Counted from the first letter of the stretch, positions 31,721 through 40,752 are shown. The stretch is 64,000 nt of DNA from Skermanella stibiiresistens SB22 (GCF_000576635.1 NZ_AVFL01000017.1:62001-126000); one strand, 5' to 3'. Numbers and translations: made by a program. Notes: a model not told the origin generated them from the letters alone.

Positions 31721-33149
31721 TCGCCGCCAGCCGGCTGGCGGCCAGACGCAGGTCGTCACCCGTGAAGCCGGAGAAGCCGATGACCAGCCCCTGCCGCGCC
31801 GGTTCGGAGACATACATCGACGAGAGCGGCCGGGCGGCCAGTCCGACGCTTTTCGCCGCCAACGCCACCTCCGTGTCTCGGGCGCCGGTCGTCAGGTCGG
31901 CTATCAGGTGAAGACCTTGGTCGGGTACCGTGACCTCCAATCCGGGGTTGGGCCCCGACCGAAGGCCTTCGACCAAGGCGTCGCGGGCCGCCTGCGCCCG
32001 TCGGCGGGCGCGCCGGATATGGGCGGCGAAGTGCCCCTCGCGCAGCAGGTCGGTCAGCGCCGCCTCCGCCAGGGTCGGCGGATAGCGGTCGGTGCGGTTG
32101 CGCAATGCCACGACTTGGCCTAGCAGCGGCTCCGGGATGACGGCGTAGCCGATCCGCAGGCCGGGAAACAGCACCTTGGAGAAGGTCCCGACATAGATGA
32201 CGCGACCGGCGTCGTCGATGCCCTGCAAGGCGGTCAGGCGCGGTCCGGCGTAGCGAAACTCGCTGTCGTAATCGTCCTCGATGATCCACGCGTCATTGCG
32301 TTTCGCCCAGTCGATCAAGGCCAGCCGGCGGCGCATCGTCATGGTGACGCCCAGCGGAAATTGGTGCGACGGCGTGACATAGGCGGCGCGGGCCTTCGGC
32401 ATCAGCGCCTCGCCCCGCGCGGGGTCGAGCCCTTCCGAGTCCACCGGAACGCCGACCACCCGGACGCCCGCCCCGGTGAGGGCTTCCAGTGCCATCGGAT
32501 AGCACGGGTCCTCGATCCACGCCGCGTCACCCGGCCGCAGGGCGCTCCGGATCACCAAGTCCAGCCCCTGCTGCGTGCCCGAGATGATGATGATCGAATT
32601 GACATCACAACGGACACCCCGCGCCGCCCGCAGATAGGAGACGACCGCCTCCCGAAAGCCCAGGCCGCCGCGCGGATCGCCGTAGTTGAAGTGCTCGGCC
32701 CCCGGCCGTGCCAGATGCCACGACAGCAGCGTGCGGAACGTCTTCAGCGTCCGATCGTCGGCCATGGCGGCGCCCAGCGTTCCCGGCAGGGGCGGCGGGG
32801 CTTCCGGCGCCGGTGCCGTGTCGGCGGCGGGACGCCGCAGCAAGGGAACCTGCGCGGCGACAAAGGTCCCCGAACCCGTCCGCGCCTCGGCGAAGCCATC
32901 GGCGATCAGCATCTCGAACGCCGCCACCACGGCGGCGCGCGAGACCTTCAACCCCTTCGCCAGATCGCGGCTGGGCGGCAGCTTGCCGCGCGGTGGGACG
33001 GCGCCGGATTCGATCAGCCGCCGGATGGCGTCGTATAGGGCGGCGGTGCGCGGTCCCTGGTTGGGCAGCACGGGGATGAGCGCCGACCAATCCGGTGAAT
33101 TGGTCTGGATTTTCACCGATGAATTGGAGCTTTTTCGAACCAATGCCAT
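31713..33149 (-). CDS. MocR/PdxR-type regulator (GntR HTH fused to aminotransferase fold)
   Basis: 478 residues from the ATG at 33149; a TTG seven codons upstream is less likely. The GntR winged helix is at about 30-95 (LPPSRDLAKGLKVSRAAVVAAFEML), a Pro-rich linker follows at about 100-125, then a class I aminotransferase fold with the PLP lysine in GTFSKVLFPGLRIGY and the upstream IIEDDYDSEF Asp. The divergent neighbour is a flavin/PLP-oxidase-fold protein, a common MocR target. CCAAT/ATTGG half-sites lie around its start. Confidence 0.9.
   Translation of the reverse strand: MALVRKSSNSSVKIQTNSPDWSALIPVLPNQGPRTAALYDAIRRLIESGAVPPRGKLPPSRDLAKGLKVSRAAVVAAFEMLIADGFAEARTGSGTFVAAQVPLLRRPAADTAPAPEAPPPLPGTLGAAMADDRTLKTFRTLLSWHLARPGAEHFNYGDPRGGLGFREAVVSYLRAARGVRCDVNSIIIISGTQQGLDLVIRSALRPGDAAWIEDPCYPMALEALTGAGVRVVGVPVDSEGLDPARGEALMPKARAAYVTPSHQFPLGVTMTMRRRLALIDWAKRNDAWIIEDDYDSEFRYAGPRLTALQGIDDAGRVIYVGTFSKVLFPGLRIGYAVIPEPLLGQVVALRNRTDRYPPTLAEAALTDLLREGHFAAHIRRARRRAQAARDALVEGLRSGPNPGLEVTVPDQGLHLIADLTTGARDTEVALAAKSVGLAARPLSSMYVSEPARQGLVIGFSGFTGDDLRLAASRLAAII
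33085..33144. promoter_or_regulatory. Cluster of CCAAT/ATTGG half-sites at the MocR start
   Basis: GACCAAT (33085-33091) and ATTGGTC (33099-33105) form a perfect 7-bp inverted repeat with a 7-bp gap, inside the first codons of the MocR gene. Further half-sites are ATTGG at 33123-33127 and CCAAT at 33140-33144. The grouping suggests autoregulation and control of the divergent gene at 33189. Confidence 0.5.
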
Positions 33150-33188
33150 GGCGGAGGATAGGCTCGTCAAACGCGAGAAGGCAAGACC

Positions 33189-33920
33189 ATGTCTACCGAT
33201 ATCAGTTCCGATCCCGGAAGCTACCCCATCTCAGACCGCAACCGTGTCAAGCGGCTGCACGAGAGGGGAAGCTATGACCGCGCCGCCGTCCACGCCATCC
33301 TGGATGCTGGCATGCTGTGCCACGTGGCCTATGTGATCGACGGGCAGCCCTACTGCACGCCGACCCTCTACTGGCGCGAGGGCGACACCCTGTATTGGCA
33401 CGGCTCGTCGGCCAGCCGGATGCTGCGCCACCTCAAGGAGGGAATTGCGGCCAACCTGACGGTGTCGCACCTGGATGGCCTGGTTCTCGCCCGCTCCGGC
33501 TTCAACCACTCGGCCAACTACCGGTCGGCGATGTGCTTCGGCACCGCCAGGATCGTCGAAGATCCGGACGAGAAGGCGGCGGCCCTGCGCGCCGTCGTGG
33601 ACCGCTTCTATCCCGACCGAAGCGCCAGCCTGCGCCCGATCACGGCCCAGGAGATCAAGGCCACCACCGTGATCGGGATGGCGATCGACCAAGCCTCCGC
33701 CAAGATCCGCGCCAAGGGCGTGGCCGACGAAGAGGAGGATTACGGTCACCCCGTCTGGGCCGGCGTCCTTCCCATCCGCACCATCATCGGCGAGGAGCAA
33801 CCTTGCCCGCGACTTTTGCCCGAAATCGCCAGACCGGAGGAGCTGGCGATCTACCGGGCCGGCGAAACGCTCGATCAGGCGTTGCGTGACGCCCAGCGGG
33901 CCTACGAGGCGGCGTCCTGA
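33189..33920 (+). CDS. Pyridoxamine-5'-phosphate-oxidase-fold flavin-binding protein (NimA-like)
   Basis: 243 residues, cytoplasmic. Split-barrel features: RGSYDRAAVHAILDAGMLCHVAYV at the start of the fold (about 27-50), TPTLYWREGDTLYWHGS, and the NYRSAMCFGTARIVED strand pair. A C-terminal tail of about 60 residues holds conserved-looking HPVWAGVLPIRT. Relatives bind FMN or F420-like cofactors and reduce diverse compounds. It starts 40 bp from the divergent MocR gene and its end overlaps the convergent cyclase gene by 19 bp. Confidence 0.82.
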   Translation: MSTDISSDPGSYPISDRNRVKRLHERGSYDRAAVHAILDAGMLCHVAYVIDGQPYCTPTLYWREGDTLYWHGSSASRMLRHLKEGIAANLTVSHLDGLVLARSGFNHSANYRSAMCFGTARIVEDPDEKAAALRAVVDRFYPDRSASLRPITAQEIKATTVIGMAIDQASAKIRAKGVADEEEDYGHPVWAGVLPIRTIIGEEQPCPRLLPEIARPEELAIYRAGETLDQALRDAQRAYEAAS

Positions 33921-35128
33921 ACCGCTCCGTCGTCGAGCGTGAACAGTTCCTGGGGGCGCTCGACGCCGCGCAGCGCGTAGCGGCCGACGGAGACGACGCG
34001 GCGACGTTCCGGGCCGCAGGCGGCGGCGAAGGTGGCGGAGATCAGGATTGGCTGGTCGAGCGACCGGCTCATGGCCTGTATGCGGCTGGCCTCGTTGACC
34101 GCCGGTCCGACCACCGTGAAGTCGAGCCGGTCCCGGCTGCCGATATTGCCGTAATGGACCTCCCCCTCGTGCAGCGCCAGGGTGAAGCCCGTCGTCGGAA
34201 GCCCCGCCGCCGATCTTGCTTCGTTGAGCGCCGCGACGGCGGCCCGCGCCGCCGACGCCGCGTCAAGCGCGCGCTGGCAGGCCTCGCAGCCACCCTTGCC
34301 GATCACGGCCAGGATGCCGTCGCCCAGAAACTTCAGCACCTCGCCGCCGTGCCCGTGGACGACGCCGACCAGACAGTCGGCGTAGGCGTTCAGCAGGTCC
34401 AGCAGTTGATCGCGCGGCAAGGTGTCTGCGAGGCGGGTGAAGCCGGTCAGGTCGCTGAACCACAGCACCTTACGCACCGTCTTGACCTTGCCGCGCTCGA
34501 TGTCGCCGCGCAGCACACGGTTGGCGACGTCCTCGCCCATATACGTGCGCGCCACGACGCGGGCGACGTTTACGGTCATGGCGGCCTTGTAGGCGAGGGC
34601 GAAGACCGGCATCGTCTCGCGGATCAGGTCCATCCCGGCTTGCTGGAAGCCCACTGGGTCGCGGGTCGTCCACGATAGCGCCACACCCTGTGTCTCGCCC
34701 AGCGCCGCCCCGGCGCCATAGTCGATGATGATCGACCAGTAGTCGGTTCCCCCTTGGGCCGCCAAGTCGGCCAGGAGGGGGAATTGATCCGCGCCCTCAC
34801 CCAGATACAGTTTGCGGCGCATTTCGGGCTGTTCGTTCTCGATCATCCAGCGCCACGTGCTGTTGAGCCAGCTATCCCGCCGCTCGCGCGATTCCTCGCG
34901 GTGGAAGTGCTCCTCGTGGACGCCGATGCCGGCGAACCAGCGATGGCCCTGGGCGTCGATCAGCGGGTGGAGCGTGTCCGCGCCGACCGACGCCCGCCAG
35001 ATCGGGACGCCGGCTTGGACCAGCCGTTCGCAATATCCCGTCACGAGCTCGCCCTCGCCGACGCCCGCCAGACCCGCCTTGATGATCCAGGCCTTGATCC
35101 CCTCGCTCGCATCCATCAAGCGGCCCAT
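33902..35128 (-). CDS. Class III adenylate/guanylate cyclase
   Basis: 408 residues. The N-terminal 200 residues are a non-membrane sensory region seen in many rhizobial cyclases (WRASVGADTLHPLIDAQGHRWF; the W-x-x-ID segment). The catalytic domain (about 215-390) has both metal Asp residues, in VLWFSDLTGFT and GDGILAVIG, a Lys in GGEVLKFLGD, and the adenine-side Asp in LDFTVVGPAVNEASRIQ. Complete set of residues, so likely active, probably making cAMP. The GGGGAGG lies directly against the ATG at 35128; an ATG at 35116 is an alternative start. Confidence 0.85.
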   Translation of the reverse strand: MGRLMDASEGIKAWIIKAGLAGVGEGELVTGYCERLVQAGVPIWRASVGADTLHPLIDAQGHRWFAGIGVHEEHFHREESRERRDSWLNSTWRWMIENEQPEMRRKLYLGEGADQFPLLADLAAQGGTDYWSIIIDYGAGAALGETQGVALSWTTRDPVGFQQAGMDLIRETMPVFALAYKAAMTVNVARVVARTYMGEDVANRVLRGDIERGKVKTVRKVLWFSDLTGFTRLADTLPRDQLLDLLNAYADCLVGVVHGHGGEVLKFLGDGILAVIGKGGCEACQRALDAASAARAAVAALNEARSAAGLPTTGFTLALHEGEVHYGNIGSRDRLDFTVVGPAVNEASRIQAMSRSLDQPILISATFAAACGPERRRVVSVGRYALRGVERPQELFTLDDGAVQDAAS

Positions 35129-35226
35129 CCTCCCCGAAGATCCGAAGAAGACGACAACAGATCACGAACGGCGGCCCAGGTCCAGATCACCGGCGCCGAA
35201 GCGCCGGGATCGGGTCGCCGCGTGGA

Positions 35227-36513
35227 TCAATGCTGGCCCATCGCCACCGAGGGCAGCCAGAGGCTCAAGGCCGGGAAGAAGGTGATCAGCATCAGCACGA
35301 AGACCGCCGTCAGGAAGAACGGCATCATCTCCGCCGTCGCCACGCGCAGCGGCACCTTGGCGATCATCGCGGCGATGTTGGTGCAGATCGCGACCGGCGG
35401 CGTGATCAGCCCGATCACCAGGTTGACCGACATGATCACCGAGAAGTGGGCCGGGTCGATCCCCAGGGTGGTCGCCACCGGGAAGAGCACGGGGACCAGC
35501 ATGACCAGCGCCGGGGCGTTCTCCATGAAGGTGCCGATGAACAGCAGCAGCACGTTGACCAGCAGCAGGAAGACCAGCGGGTTGTCCGACACCGACAGCA
35601 TCAGCTCGGCCATCGTCTGCGGGATGTTCTCGTAGGCCAGCAGCCAGGACACCACCTGCGCGCCACCCAGCACGATCATCACGACGGCGGTGGAGCGGCC
35701 GGCCGACACCAGGCAACCGTAGATCTTCTCGAGGTTCAGCTCGCGGTAGACGAACAGGCCGACGAACAGGGCGTAGAAGATCGCGACGGCCGAGCATTCG
35801 GTCACGTTGAAGACGCCGGACCGGATGCCGCCGATGATCAGCAGGGGCATCAGCAGCGCCCAGACGGCCTTCCGCATGCTGGTCATGACTTGGCGGAAAG
35901 ATTGGGCCGCGTGGGTCGGATAGTTGCGGCGGCGGCTGATCCAGGTCGCCATGACCAGCATGGCGGCGCTGTAGACGAACCCCGGGATCACGGCGGCCAG
36001 GAACAGCTTGGTGATCGACTGGCTGGTCAGCACGCCGATCAGGATGAAGGTGATCGACGGCGGGATGATCGGTCCGACGACGTTGGCGGCGGCGGTCAGC
36101 GCCGCCGAGAAGCCGGCGCCGTAGCCCGCCCGCACCATCCCGGGGATCAGGACCTTGCCGAGCGCGCTGGTGTCCGCGACCGCCGATCCGGAGATGCCGG
36201 CCAGCACGGTGGCGGACACGACGTTGCTCATGGCGAGACCGCCGCGGAAACGGCCGACCAGCGCGTTGGTGAAGTCGAGCAGGCGCGTGGTCATGCCGCC
36301 CGCCGTCATCAGGTCACCCGCCAGCAGGAAGAAGGGGACCGCCAACAGCGTGAAGCTGTCCATCCCCGACATCACCTGCTGCGGCACGCTCATCAGGTTG
36401 ATGCCCATCAGCCAGACCACCGTCATGGCGGGCATGATCAGGGCGAAGGCCACGGGCATGCTGAGCAGCAGGCCGATGACGAGCAGGACGCTGAGGGTTC
36501 CGATCAGGCTCAT
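35227..36513 (-). CDS. TRAP transporter large permease (DctM), second system
   Basis: 428 residues and about twelve membrane segments. DctM landmarks: FFLLAGDLM near 62, NVVSATVLAGISGSAVADTSALG near 95-120 and VVGPIIPPSI near 148. AGGAG lies nine bases before its ATG, inside the end of the small-permease gene. Third gene of an SDR-dctP-dctQ-dctM run. Followed by a 98-nt gap to the cyclase gene. Confidence 0.93.
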   Translation of the reverse strand: MSLIGTLSVLLVIGLLLSMPVAFALIMPAMTVVWLMGINLMSVPQQVMSGMDSFTLLAVPFFLLAGDLMTAGGMTTRLLDFTNALVGRFRGGLAMSNVVSATVLAGISGSAVADTSALGKVLIPGMVRAGYGAGFSAALTAAANVVGPIIPPSITFILIGVLTSQSITKLFLAAVIPGFVYSAAMLVMATWISRRRNYPTHAAQSFRQVMTSMRKAVWALLMPLLIIGGIRSGVFNVTECSAVAIFYALFVGLFVYRELNLEKIYGCLVSAGRSTAVVMIVLGGAQVVSWLLAYENIPQTMAELMLSVSDNPLVFLLLVNVLLLFIGTFMENAPALVMLVPVLFPVATTLGIDPAHFSVIMSVNLVIGLITPPVAICTNIAAMIAKVPLRVATAEMMPFFLTAVFVLMLITFFPALSLWLPSVAMGQH

Positions 36514-36519
36514 CGGTCG

Positions 36520-37092
36520 TCACTCCTTGTGTAGGACATCTTCCGTGCCCTCTTCCGTGGCGCGGAAGGGAGCGCCGGCGATCCGGGCCAGGACCAGCAT
36601 GAACGCGGTCAGGGTGGCGCCGACGGGAATGGCGGCGTAGATCCAGCCCTTGGAGATGCCGAGCGTCGCCGTCTGCTGGGCGCCCATCATGGTCGACAGC
36701 TGCGCGCCGTACCAGGTCAGCAGCGCCAGGGTCGCCACCAGGCAGATGTCGCGCACCCACAGCAGGACGGAGGCCGCCGCCGGGGGCAGGCGGTCGAGCA
36801 GGGCGGTGACCGACATGTGGCCGCCCCGCCGCAGCACGCCGGCGCAGCCGATCATGGTCACCCAGATCATCAGGTAGCGCGACAGTTCCTCCGACCAGCC
36901 CGGCGCGCTGTCGAACACGTAGCGGCCGACCACCTGCCAGCACACGGTGACCGCCATGACCAGGATCATGGCGCCGACCAGCGCGTCCAGCACCCGCTCC
37001 AGCCCGATCGCGAACCTGTCGGCCCGCGCCCGCCGGGGCGACGGCGCTCGCGCGCCGCAGCCGTCGGACAGGGTGTCGGTCCTCCCGATCAT
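36520..37092 (-). CDS. TRAP transporter small permease (DctQ), second system
   Basis: 190 residues with a basic cytoplasmic N-terminal extension of about 30 residues, then four membrane helices. DctQ landmarks: VVGRYVFDSAPGWSEELSRYL after helix one and RRGGHMSV before helix three. The ATG overlaps the binding-protein stop by four bases. Confidence 0.9.
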   Translation of the reverse strand: MIGRTDTLSDGCGARAPSPRRARADRFAIGLERVLDALVGAMILVMAVTVCWQVVGRYVFDSAPGWSEELSRYLMIWVTMIGCAGVLRRGGHMSVTALLDRLPPAAASVLLWVRDICLVATLALLTWYGAQLSTMMGAQQTATLGISKGWIYAAIPVGATLTAFMLVLARIAGAPFRATEEGTEDVLHKE

Positions 37093-38054
37093 TGAACCGA
37101 ACCGATCCGGGTGATCCAGTCGCCGAACTCGGGGAACTGCTTGGGCAGGTCGGCCAGCTTGGCCTGGAAGGCCGCGCGGTCGACGGTGTTGAACCTCATG
37201 CCCTTGCCCTCGAGCTTGGTCTTGAGTTCGGATTCGGCCTTGGCCATGCGGTCGGTCGCCTCCAGCATGATCCTCTCGCCCTCCTCCTTCAGGATCTTCT
37301 GCGTTTCTGCGGGAAACGATTTGAAGCGCATGTCGGAGTAGATGAAGGTATAGGCGCCGATCACGTGGGCGGTTTCCGCCAGGTTCTTCTGCACCTCGTA
37401 GAGCTTCAGGTTGTCGATGATCTCAAGCGGGTTCTCCTGCCCGTCGACGACACCCTGCTGGAGCGACGTGAACAACTCCGCGACGCCCATCGGGACGGGG
37501 CTGGCGCCGAGATATTCCCAGGTCAGGCGGTTGCTCTTGATCGGCGGCACCCGCAGCTTCAGGCCCTTCAGATCGGCGACGTCGGTGATCGGCCGGTTGG
37601 TCGACAGGTGCCGGGCGCCGCGATAACCGGCGCCGATGATGCGGAACTTGGTCTTCGTGGCGATCTCGTCGAACAGTTCGGCGCCCATCGGCCCGTAGTA
37701 GACCTTGCGGAAGTGGTCTAGGTCGCGGACCAGGTACGGATAGGCCTCGATGCCGGCGAACGGGTCGTAGCGGTCGAGCGTGCCGATGCTCTGGAGCACG
37801 ATGTCGTTGGTGCCGATCAGCAGGCCCTCGATCGACTGCGGCCAGTCGCCGGTCGAGCCGGAATGGGCGATCTGGATCTTGATCTTGCCGCCACTCCGCT
37901 CCGATACCGCCTTGGCGTAGGCCTCCGCCGTCTCGTACCAGATGTTTCCGGGCGTGAAGATGTGGGCCATCCGCAGCGTCTGGCTGGCGGCCGGGACCAC
38001 GAGGGCGCCGGCCACGGCGCCGAGCGCCGCGAAGAACGTGACAATCCGTTTCAT
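37089..38054 (-). CDS. TRAP transporter periplasmic binding protein (DctP), second system
   Basis: 321 residues with a Sec signal ending near AAS (about 24). The carboxylate-binding Arg is in KLRVPPIKSNR and the hinge segment QQGVVDGQENP is present, both typical of DctP receptors for sugar acids and other carboxylates. It is encoded 60 nt after the SDR gene. The accompanying SDR suggests a hydroxylated acid that is oxidised after uptake; the identity is not readable. Confidence 0.9.
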   Translation of the reverse strand: MKRIVTFFAALGAVAGALVVPAASQTLRMAHIFTPGNIWYETAEAYAKAVSERSGGKIKIQIAHSGSTGDWPQSIEGLLIGTNDIVLQSIGTLDRYDPFAGIEAYPYLVRDLDHFRKVYYGPMGAELFDEIATKTKFRIIGAGYRGARHLSTNRPITDVADLKGLKLRVPPIKSNRLTWEYLGASPVPMGVAELFTSLQQGVVDGQENPLEIIDNLKLYEVQKNLAETAHVIGAYTFIYSDMRFKSFPAETQKILKEEGERIMLEATDRMAKAESELKTKLEGKGMRFNTVDRAAFQAKLADLPKQFPEFGDWITRIGSVQ

Positions 38055-38114
38055 CGTTTCCTCCTGGGAAATATTTTCTTCGTTTTGATGGGGTCGCCGG
38101 AGCGGAACCGCCGC

Positions 38115-38909
38115 TCAGCCGCAGCGGACGTGCATGCCGCCGTCGACCAGCAACTCGATGCCGTTGATGAACTTCGCGTCGTCGGACGCCAGGAACGCGG
38201 CGGCGTTGGCGATGTCCCAGCCGTCGCCCATGCGTCCGGTTGGCGACAGCTTGTGCCGGGCCTCGACCATCTCGCCGACATCCTTGTAGAAGCCGGAGAT
38301 CTGCTGGTAGATGTGCGGCGTGTCCATCAGGCCGGGCAGGATGCAGTTGGACCGGATGCCCTTGGGCGCGTACTGGATCGCGAGCCCCTTGGTGAACATG
38401 TTCACCGCGCCCTTGGACGCGTAATAGGCGCTATAGGCGTAGCCGGTCCACCTGACGCTCGCCAGCGACGAGATGTTGGTGATGACGCCGGAGCCCTGCT
38501 CCTCCATCAGCGGTAGCACGCACTTGCAGGTCAGGAACATGCTCTTGACGTTGACCGTCATGACGCGGTCCCAGACCTCCTCGCTGGTCTCGACCGGTCC
38601 ACCCTGCGAGGTGATGCCGACATTGTTGTGCAGGATGTCGATGCGGCCGAAAGCCTTGACCGCCTCGTCCACCGCCCGCCGCACGTCGTCGAGCGCCGTC
38701 ACGTTGGCGCCGACCGAGATCGCCTCGCCGCCTTCGGAGCCGATGATGTCGCGCGTCGCATCCGCGGCGGCTTGCTGGATGTCCACCGCGACGACCTTGG
38801 CGCCCGCCCTGGCATACGCCACCGCCGACGCCTTGCCGTTGCCCCAGCCTTCGCCGACCGATCCGGCACCGAAGACGATCGCGACCTTGTCCTGAAGTTT
38901 GTTGGTCAT
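38115..38909 (-). CDS. SDR-family dehydrogenase in the second TRAP operon
   Basis: 264 residues from the ATG at 38909; an upstream in-frame extension to 38987 lacks the family start. The nucleotide loop is unusual, GAGSVGEGWGNG, longer than the usual TGxxxGIG. Active site: NNVG, Ser in NISSLAS, and Tyr/Lys in YSAYYASKGA. First gene of the SDR-dctP-dctQ-dctM operon, divergent from a GntR regulator. Probably oxidises the imported hydroxy acid or alcohol with NAD. Confidence 0.85.
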   Translation of the reverse strand: MTNKLQDKVAIVFGAGSVGEGWGNGKASAVAYARAGAKVVAVDIQQAAADATRDIIGSEGGEAISVGANVTALDDVRRAVDEAVKAFGRIDILHNNVGITSQGGPVETSEEVWDRVMTVNVKSMFLTCKCVLPLMEEQGSGVITNISSLASVRWTGYAYSAYYASKGAVNMFTKGLAIQYAPKGIRSNCILPGLMDTPHIYQQISGFYKDVGEMVEARHKLSPTGRMGDGWDIANAAAFLASDDAKFINGIELLVDGGMHVRCG

Positions 38910-39239
38910 CTTTCCGCTTTTCCCTGGGATGCGCGAGGGGCGGGAAGGAGCTGGCGCGACGGAACTCCGGCATGGATCATCTGACAAATATATGGTTGGA
39001 CATATGATGTCATAAGCGATGTGAATGTGCCGTTCAGCCGCGCGGCAGGCATGATTCTGCCCATTCCGCTATTTCCTCCCCTCACATGCGCGACACCATG
39101 CCTCGGCTTGGTGCCGCCCTTTCGCCTTGACGGCGTTAAATGGCAAGAGACATCATACCTCGTGGCGGGTCAAGCCGGATTCTACAGCATCACTAATGCT
39201 TCGATAGCCCAATCAATCCAGGAAATCGGGACGCCGACG
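38910..39239. promoter_or_regulatory. Divergent control region between SDR-TRAP operon and GntR gene
   Basis: 330 bp without a gene I can support. It contains the operator at 38999-39011, an AT-rich stretch at 38982-39010 suited to promoter melting, and a lone GACATCAT half-site at 39149-39156, matching the ATGATGTC arm on the other strand about 145 bp away. A weak frame from 39021 runs through here into the GntR gene but has no family-like content. Confidence 0.5.
38999..39011. promoter_or_regulatory. Candidate GntR/FCD operator
   Basis: GACAT-ATG-ATGTC, a perfect 5-bp inverted repeat with a 3-bp centre, in the AT-rich segment between the two divergent genes. Size and position suit a GntR-family dimer. 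Confidence 0.6.
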
Positions 39240-40085
39240 ATGAGCGTGGATGACGTCATGGCCTCGGCCACACCGGTCACTGGCAAAGGCTCGGCGGTCC
39301 AGGCGGTCCTAACCTTCATCCAGGACGGCCTCCGGAACGGCAGTCTGCCGTCCAGCGCCCAGCTGCCGACGGAAGGTGAGATCGCGGCCGCGGTGGGGGT
39401 CAGCCGCACGCCGGTCCGCGAGGCGATCAAGGCCCTGGAGGCGGTGGGCGTCGTGGAGATCCGGCGCGGGATCGGGACCTTCATGCGGCCGCAAGCCGCG
39501 GGGGCGCTGGGACAGCTTTTGGTGTTCCAATCGCATCTCCGCGCCACCACCCCGGCCGAGTTGATGGAAACCCGGCTGATGGTGGAGCGCACCGCCGCGG
39601 AGCTGGCTGCCCGCAACCGCACGGAGGCGGACTTGGCGCGCCTCCAGGAGGTCAACGCCACCCTGCGCCGGAAGTCCGCCGACCCCGCCGCCCCGCTGGA
39701 TGACCTGCTCGCCGCCGACCTCGCCTTCCATCACACGGTCTACGACATCTGCGGCAACCACCTCGTGGCATCACTTGGCCGCTTCGTCACGACCGAGGCG
39801 TCACCCTGGATCCGGGAAAGCCTGCGGCGCGGCGGAGGCGAGCGCGCGGCGCGCAACCATGACCTCGTCATAGGCATGATAGAGGCGCGCAACCAGAACG
39901 GCGCGCGGGAAGCGGTCTCGGACCGCGCCGTGGCCGACGGGCTGAAGGACTTCCAACTCACCCTCGACACCTCGACTACAGTGGCGCCCCCAGTGGCACC
40001 CCCAGTGGCGACCCTGGGGGAAGACCAAGCCACCCGGCCGGGACGCCGCCCCCCGAGGACACGCCAACGGCTTCCGCTGACCTAA
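39240..40085 (+). CDS. GntR-family (FCD domain) regulator of the second TRAP operon
   Basis: 281 residues from the ATG at 39240. Winged helix at about 20-85 (LPTEGEIAAAVGVSRTPVREAIKALEAVGVV). FCD ligand domain follows, with DLAFHHTVYDICGNH and a later NHDLVIGMIEARN supplying the metal-binding Asp/His set. The last 40 residues are a Pro/Ala/Arg-rich tail built partly from a 12-bp tandem repeat. FadR-type regulators of TRAP operons usually sense sugar acids or related carboxylates. Confidence 0.87.
   Translation: MSVDDVMASATPVTGKGSAVQAVLTFIQDGLRNGSLPSSAQLPTEGEIAAAVGVSRTPVREAIKALEAVGVVEIRRGIGTFMRPQAAGALGQLLVFQSHLRATTPAELMETRLMVERTAAELAARNRTEADLARLQEVNATLRRKSADPAAPLDDLLAADLAFHHTVYDICGNHLVASLGRFVTTEASPWIRESLRRGGGERAARNHDLVIGMIEARNQNGAREAVSDRAVADGLKDFQLTLDTSTTVAPPVAPPVATLGEDQATRPGRRPPRTRQRLPLT
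39979..40014 (+). repeat. 12-bp tandem repeat in the GntR gene tail
   Basis: Three copies of CAGTGGCGCCCC or close variants (39979-39990, 39991-40002, 40003-40014). They encode VAPP, VAPP, VATL in the regulator's C-terminal tail. Copy number could vary by slippage without breaking the frame. Confidence 0.7.
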
Positions 40086-40113
40086 GGAACAAGACGCGCC
40101 AGCGAGGTGGTGT

Positions 40114-40740
40114 TCACCCGGCCGGGGACTTCGCCGGCACGCGCGCCCCGAAGCGCAGGCCATCGACAAGCAACGCCACCATACGCCGCGCCTCCGCGGT
40201 GTCACCATCGCTCGCGGGCGCCGCCAGCCGCATCGCCGCCATCAGCAACTCGCGGGCGTCCACGTCGGAGCGTATCTTTCCGGCCAACACCGCGGCGTCG
40301 AGCAGCCCGCGCAAGGCGGGCGTCAGCTGGCCCAGGACATGGTTCGGCAGCGCTTGGTAAGCGGGGTCGCCCGAGTGGAGCGCTGACCCCAGGCCGCGCT
40401 TCGTGCCCACGAGATCCACGAGGCGCTGAACCCAGGCCGCCAGCGCGTCACCCGGCGGCTGGGTTTTGCCGAGCGTCGCGGCCGCCTCCACGCAGTCGTG
40501 GACCTCGCGCTGGATGATGGCTTTGATCAGGTCCGAGCGCTGTGGAAAGTGCCGGTACAGGGTGCCGACACCGACGCCCGCCTCGGCCGCGATCGTCCGC
40601 ATCGGCGCATCCACTCCCACCTTGTCGAACACCGTCAGGGCCGCCCGAAGCAGGGCATCGACGTTGCGGCGGGCATCGGCCCGCATCGGTCGATCGTGCT
40701 CGTCCCGCGCCTCCGGAGACTCGGAATCTTTTTCCACCAC
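40114..40740 (-). CDS. TetR-family regulator divergent from aldo/keto reductase
   Basis: About 208 residues from a GTG at 40740 with AAGGGA eight bases upstream; an ATG at 40686 is the alternative. HTH: MRTIAAEAGVGVGTLYRHFPQRSDL at about 46-70. The C-terminal domain is helical and begins LIKAIIQREV. The start lies 108 bp from the divergent aldo/keto reductase, and a perfect 15-bp palindrome lies between them. Confidence 0.88.
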   Translation of the reverse strand: MVEKDSESPEARDEHDRPMRADARRNVDALLRAALTVFDKVGVDAPMRTIAAEAGVGVGTLYRHFPQRSDLIKAIIQREVHDCVEAAATLGKTQPPGDALAAWVQRLVDLVGTKRGLGSALHSGDPAYQALPNHVLGQLTPALRGLLDAAVLAGKIRSDVDARELLMAAMRLAAPASDGDTAEARRMVALLVDGLRFGARVPAKSPAG

Positions 40741-40752
40741 CAAAACTATCCC

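Noticed and set aside
29507-31813. Minus-strand 768-codon frame over mtoX and SCO1
   Set aside because: mtoX and SCO1 are clear families on the plus strand; the antisense text has no motif.
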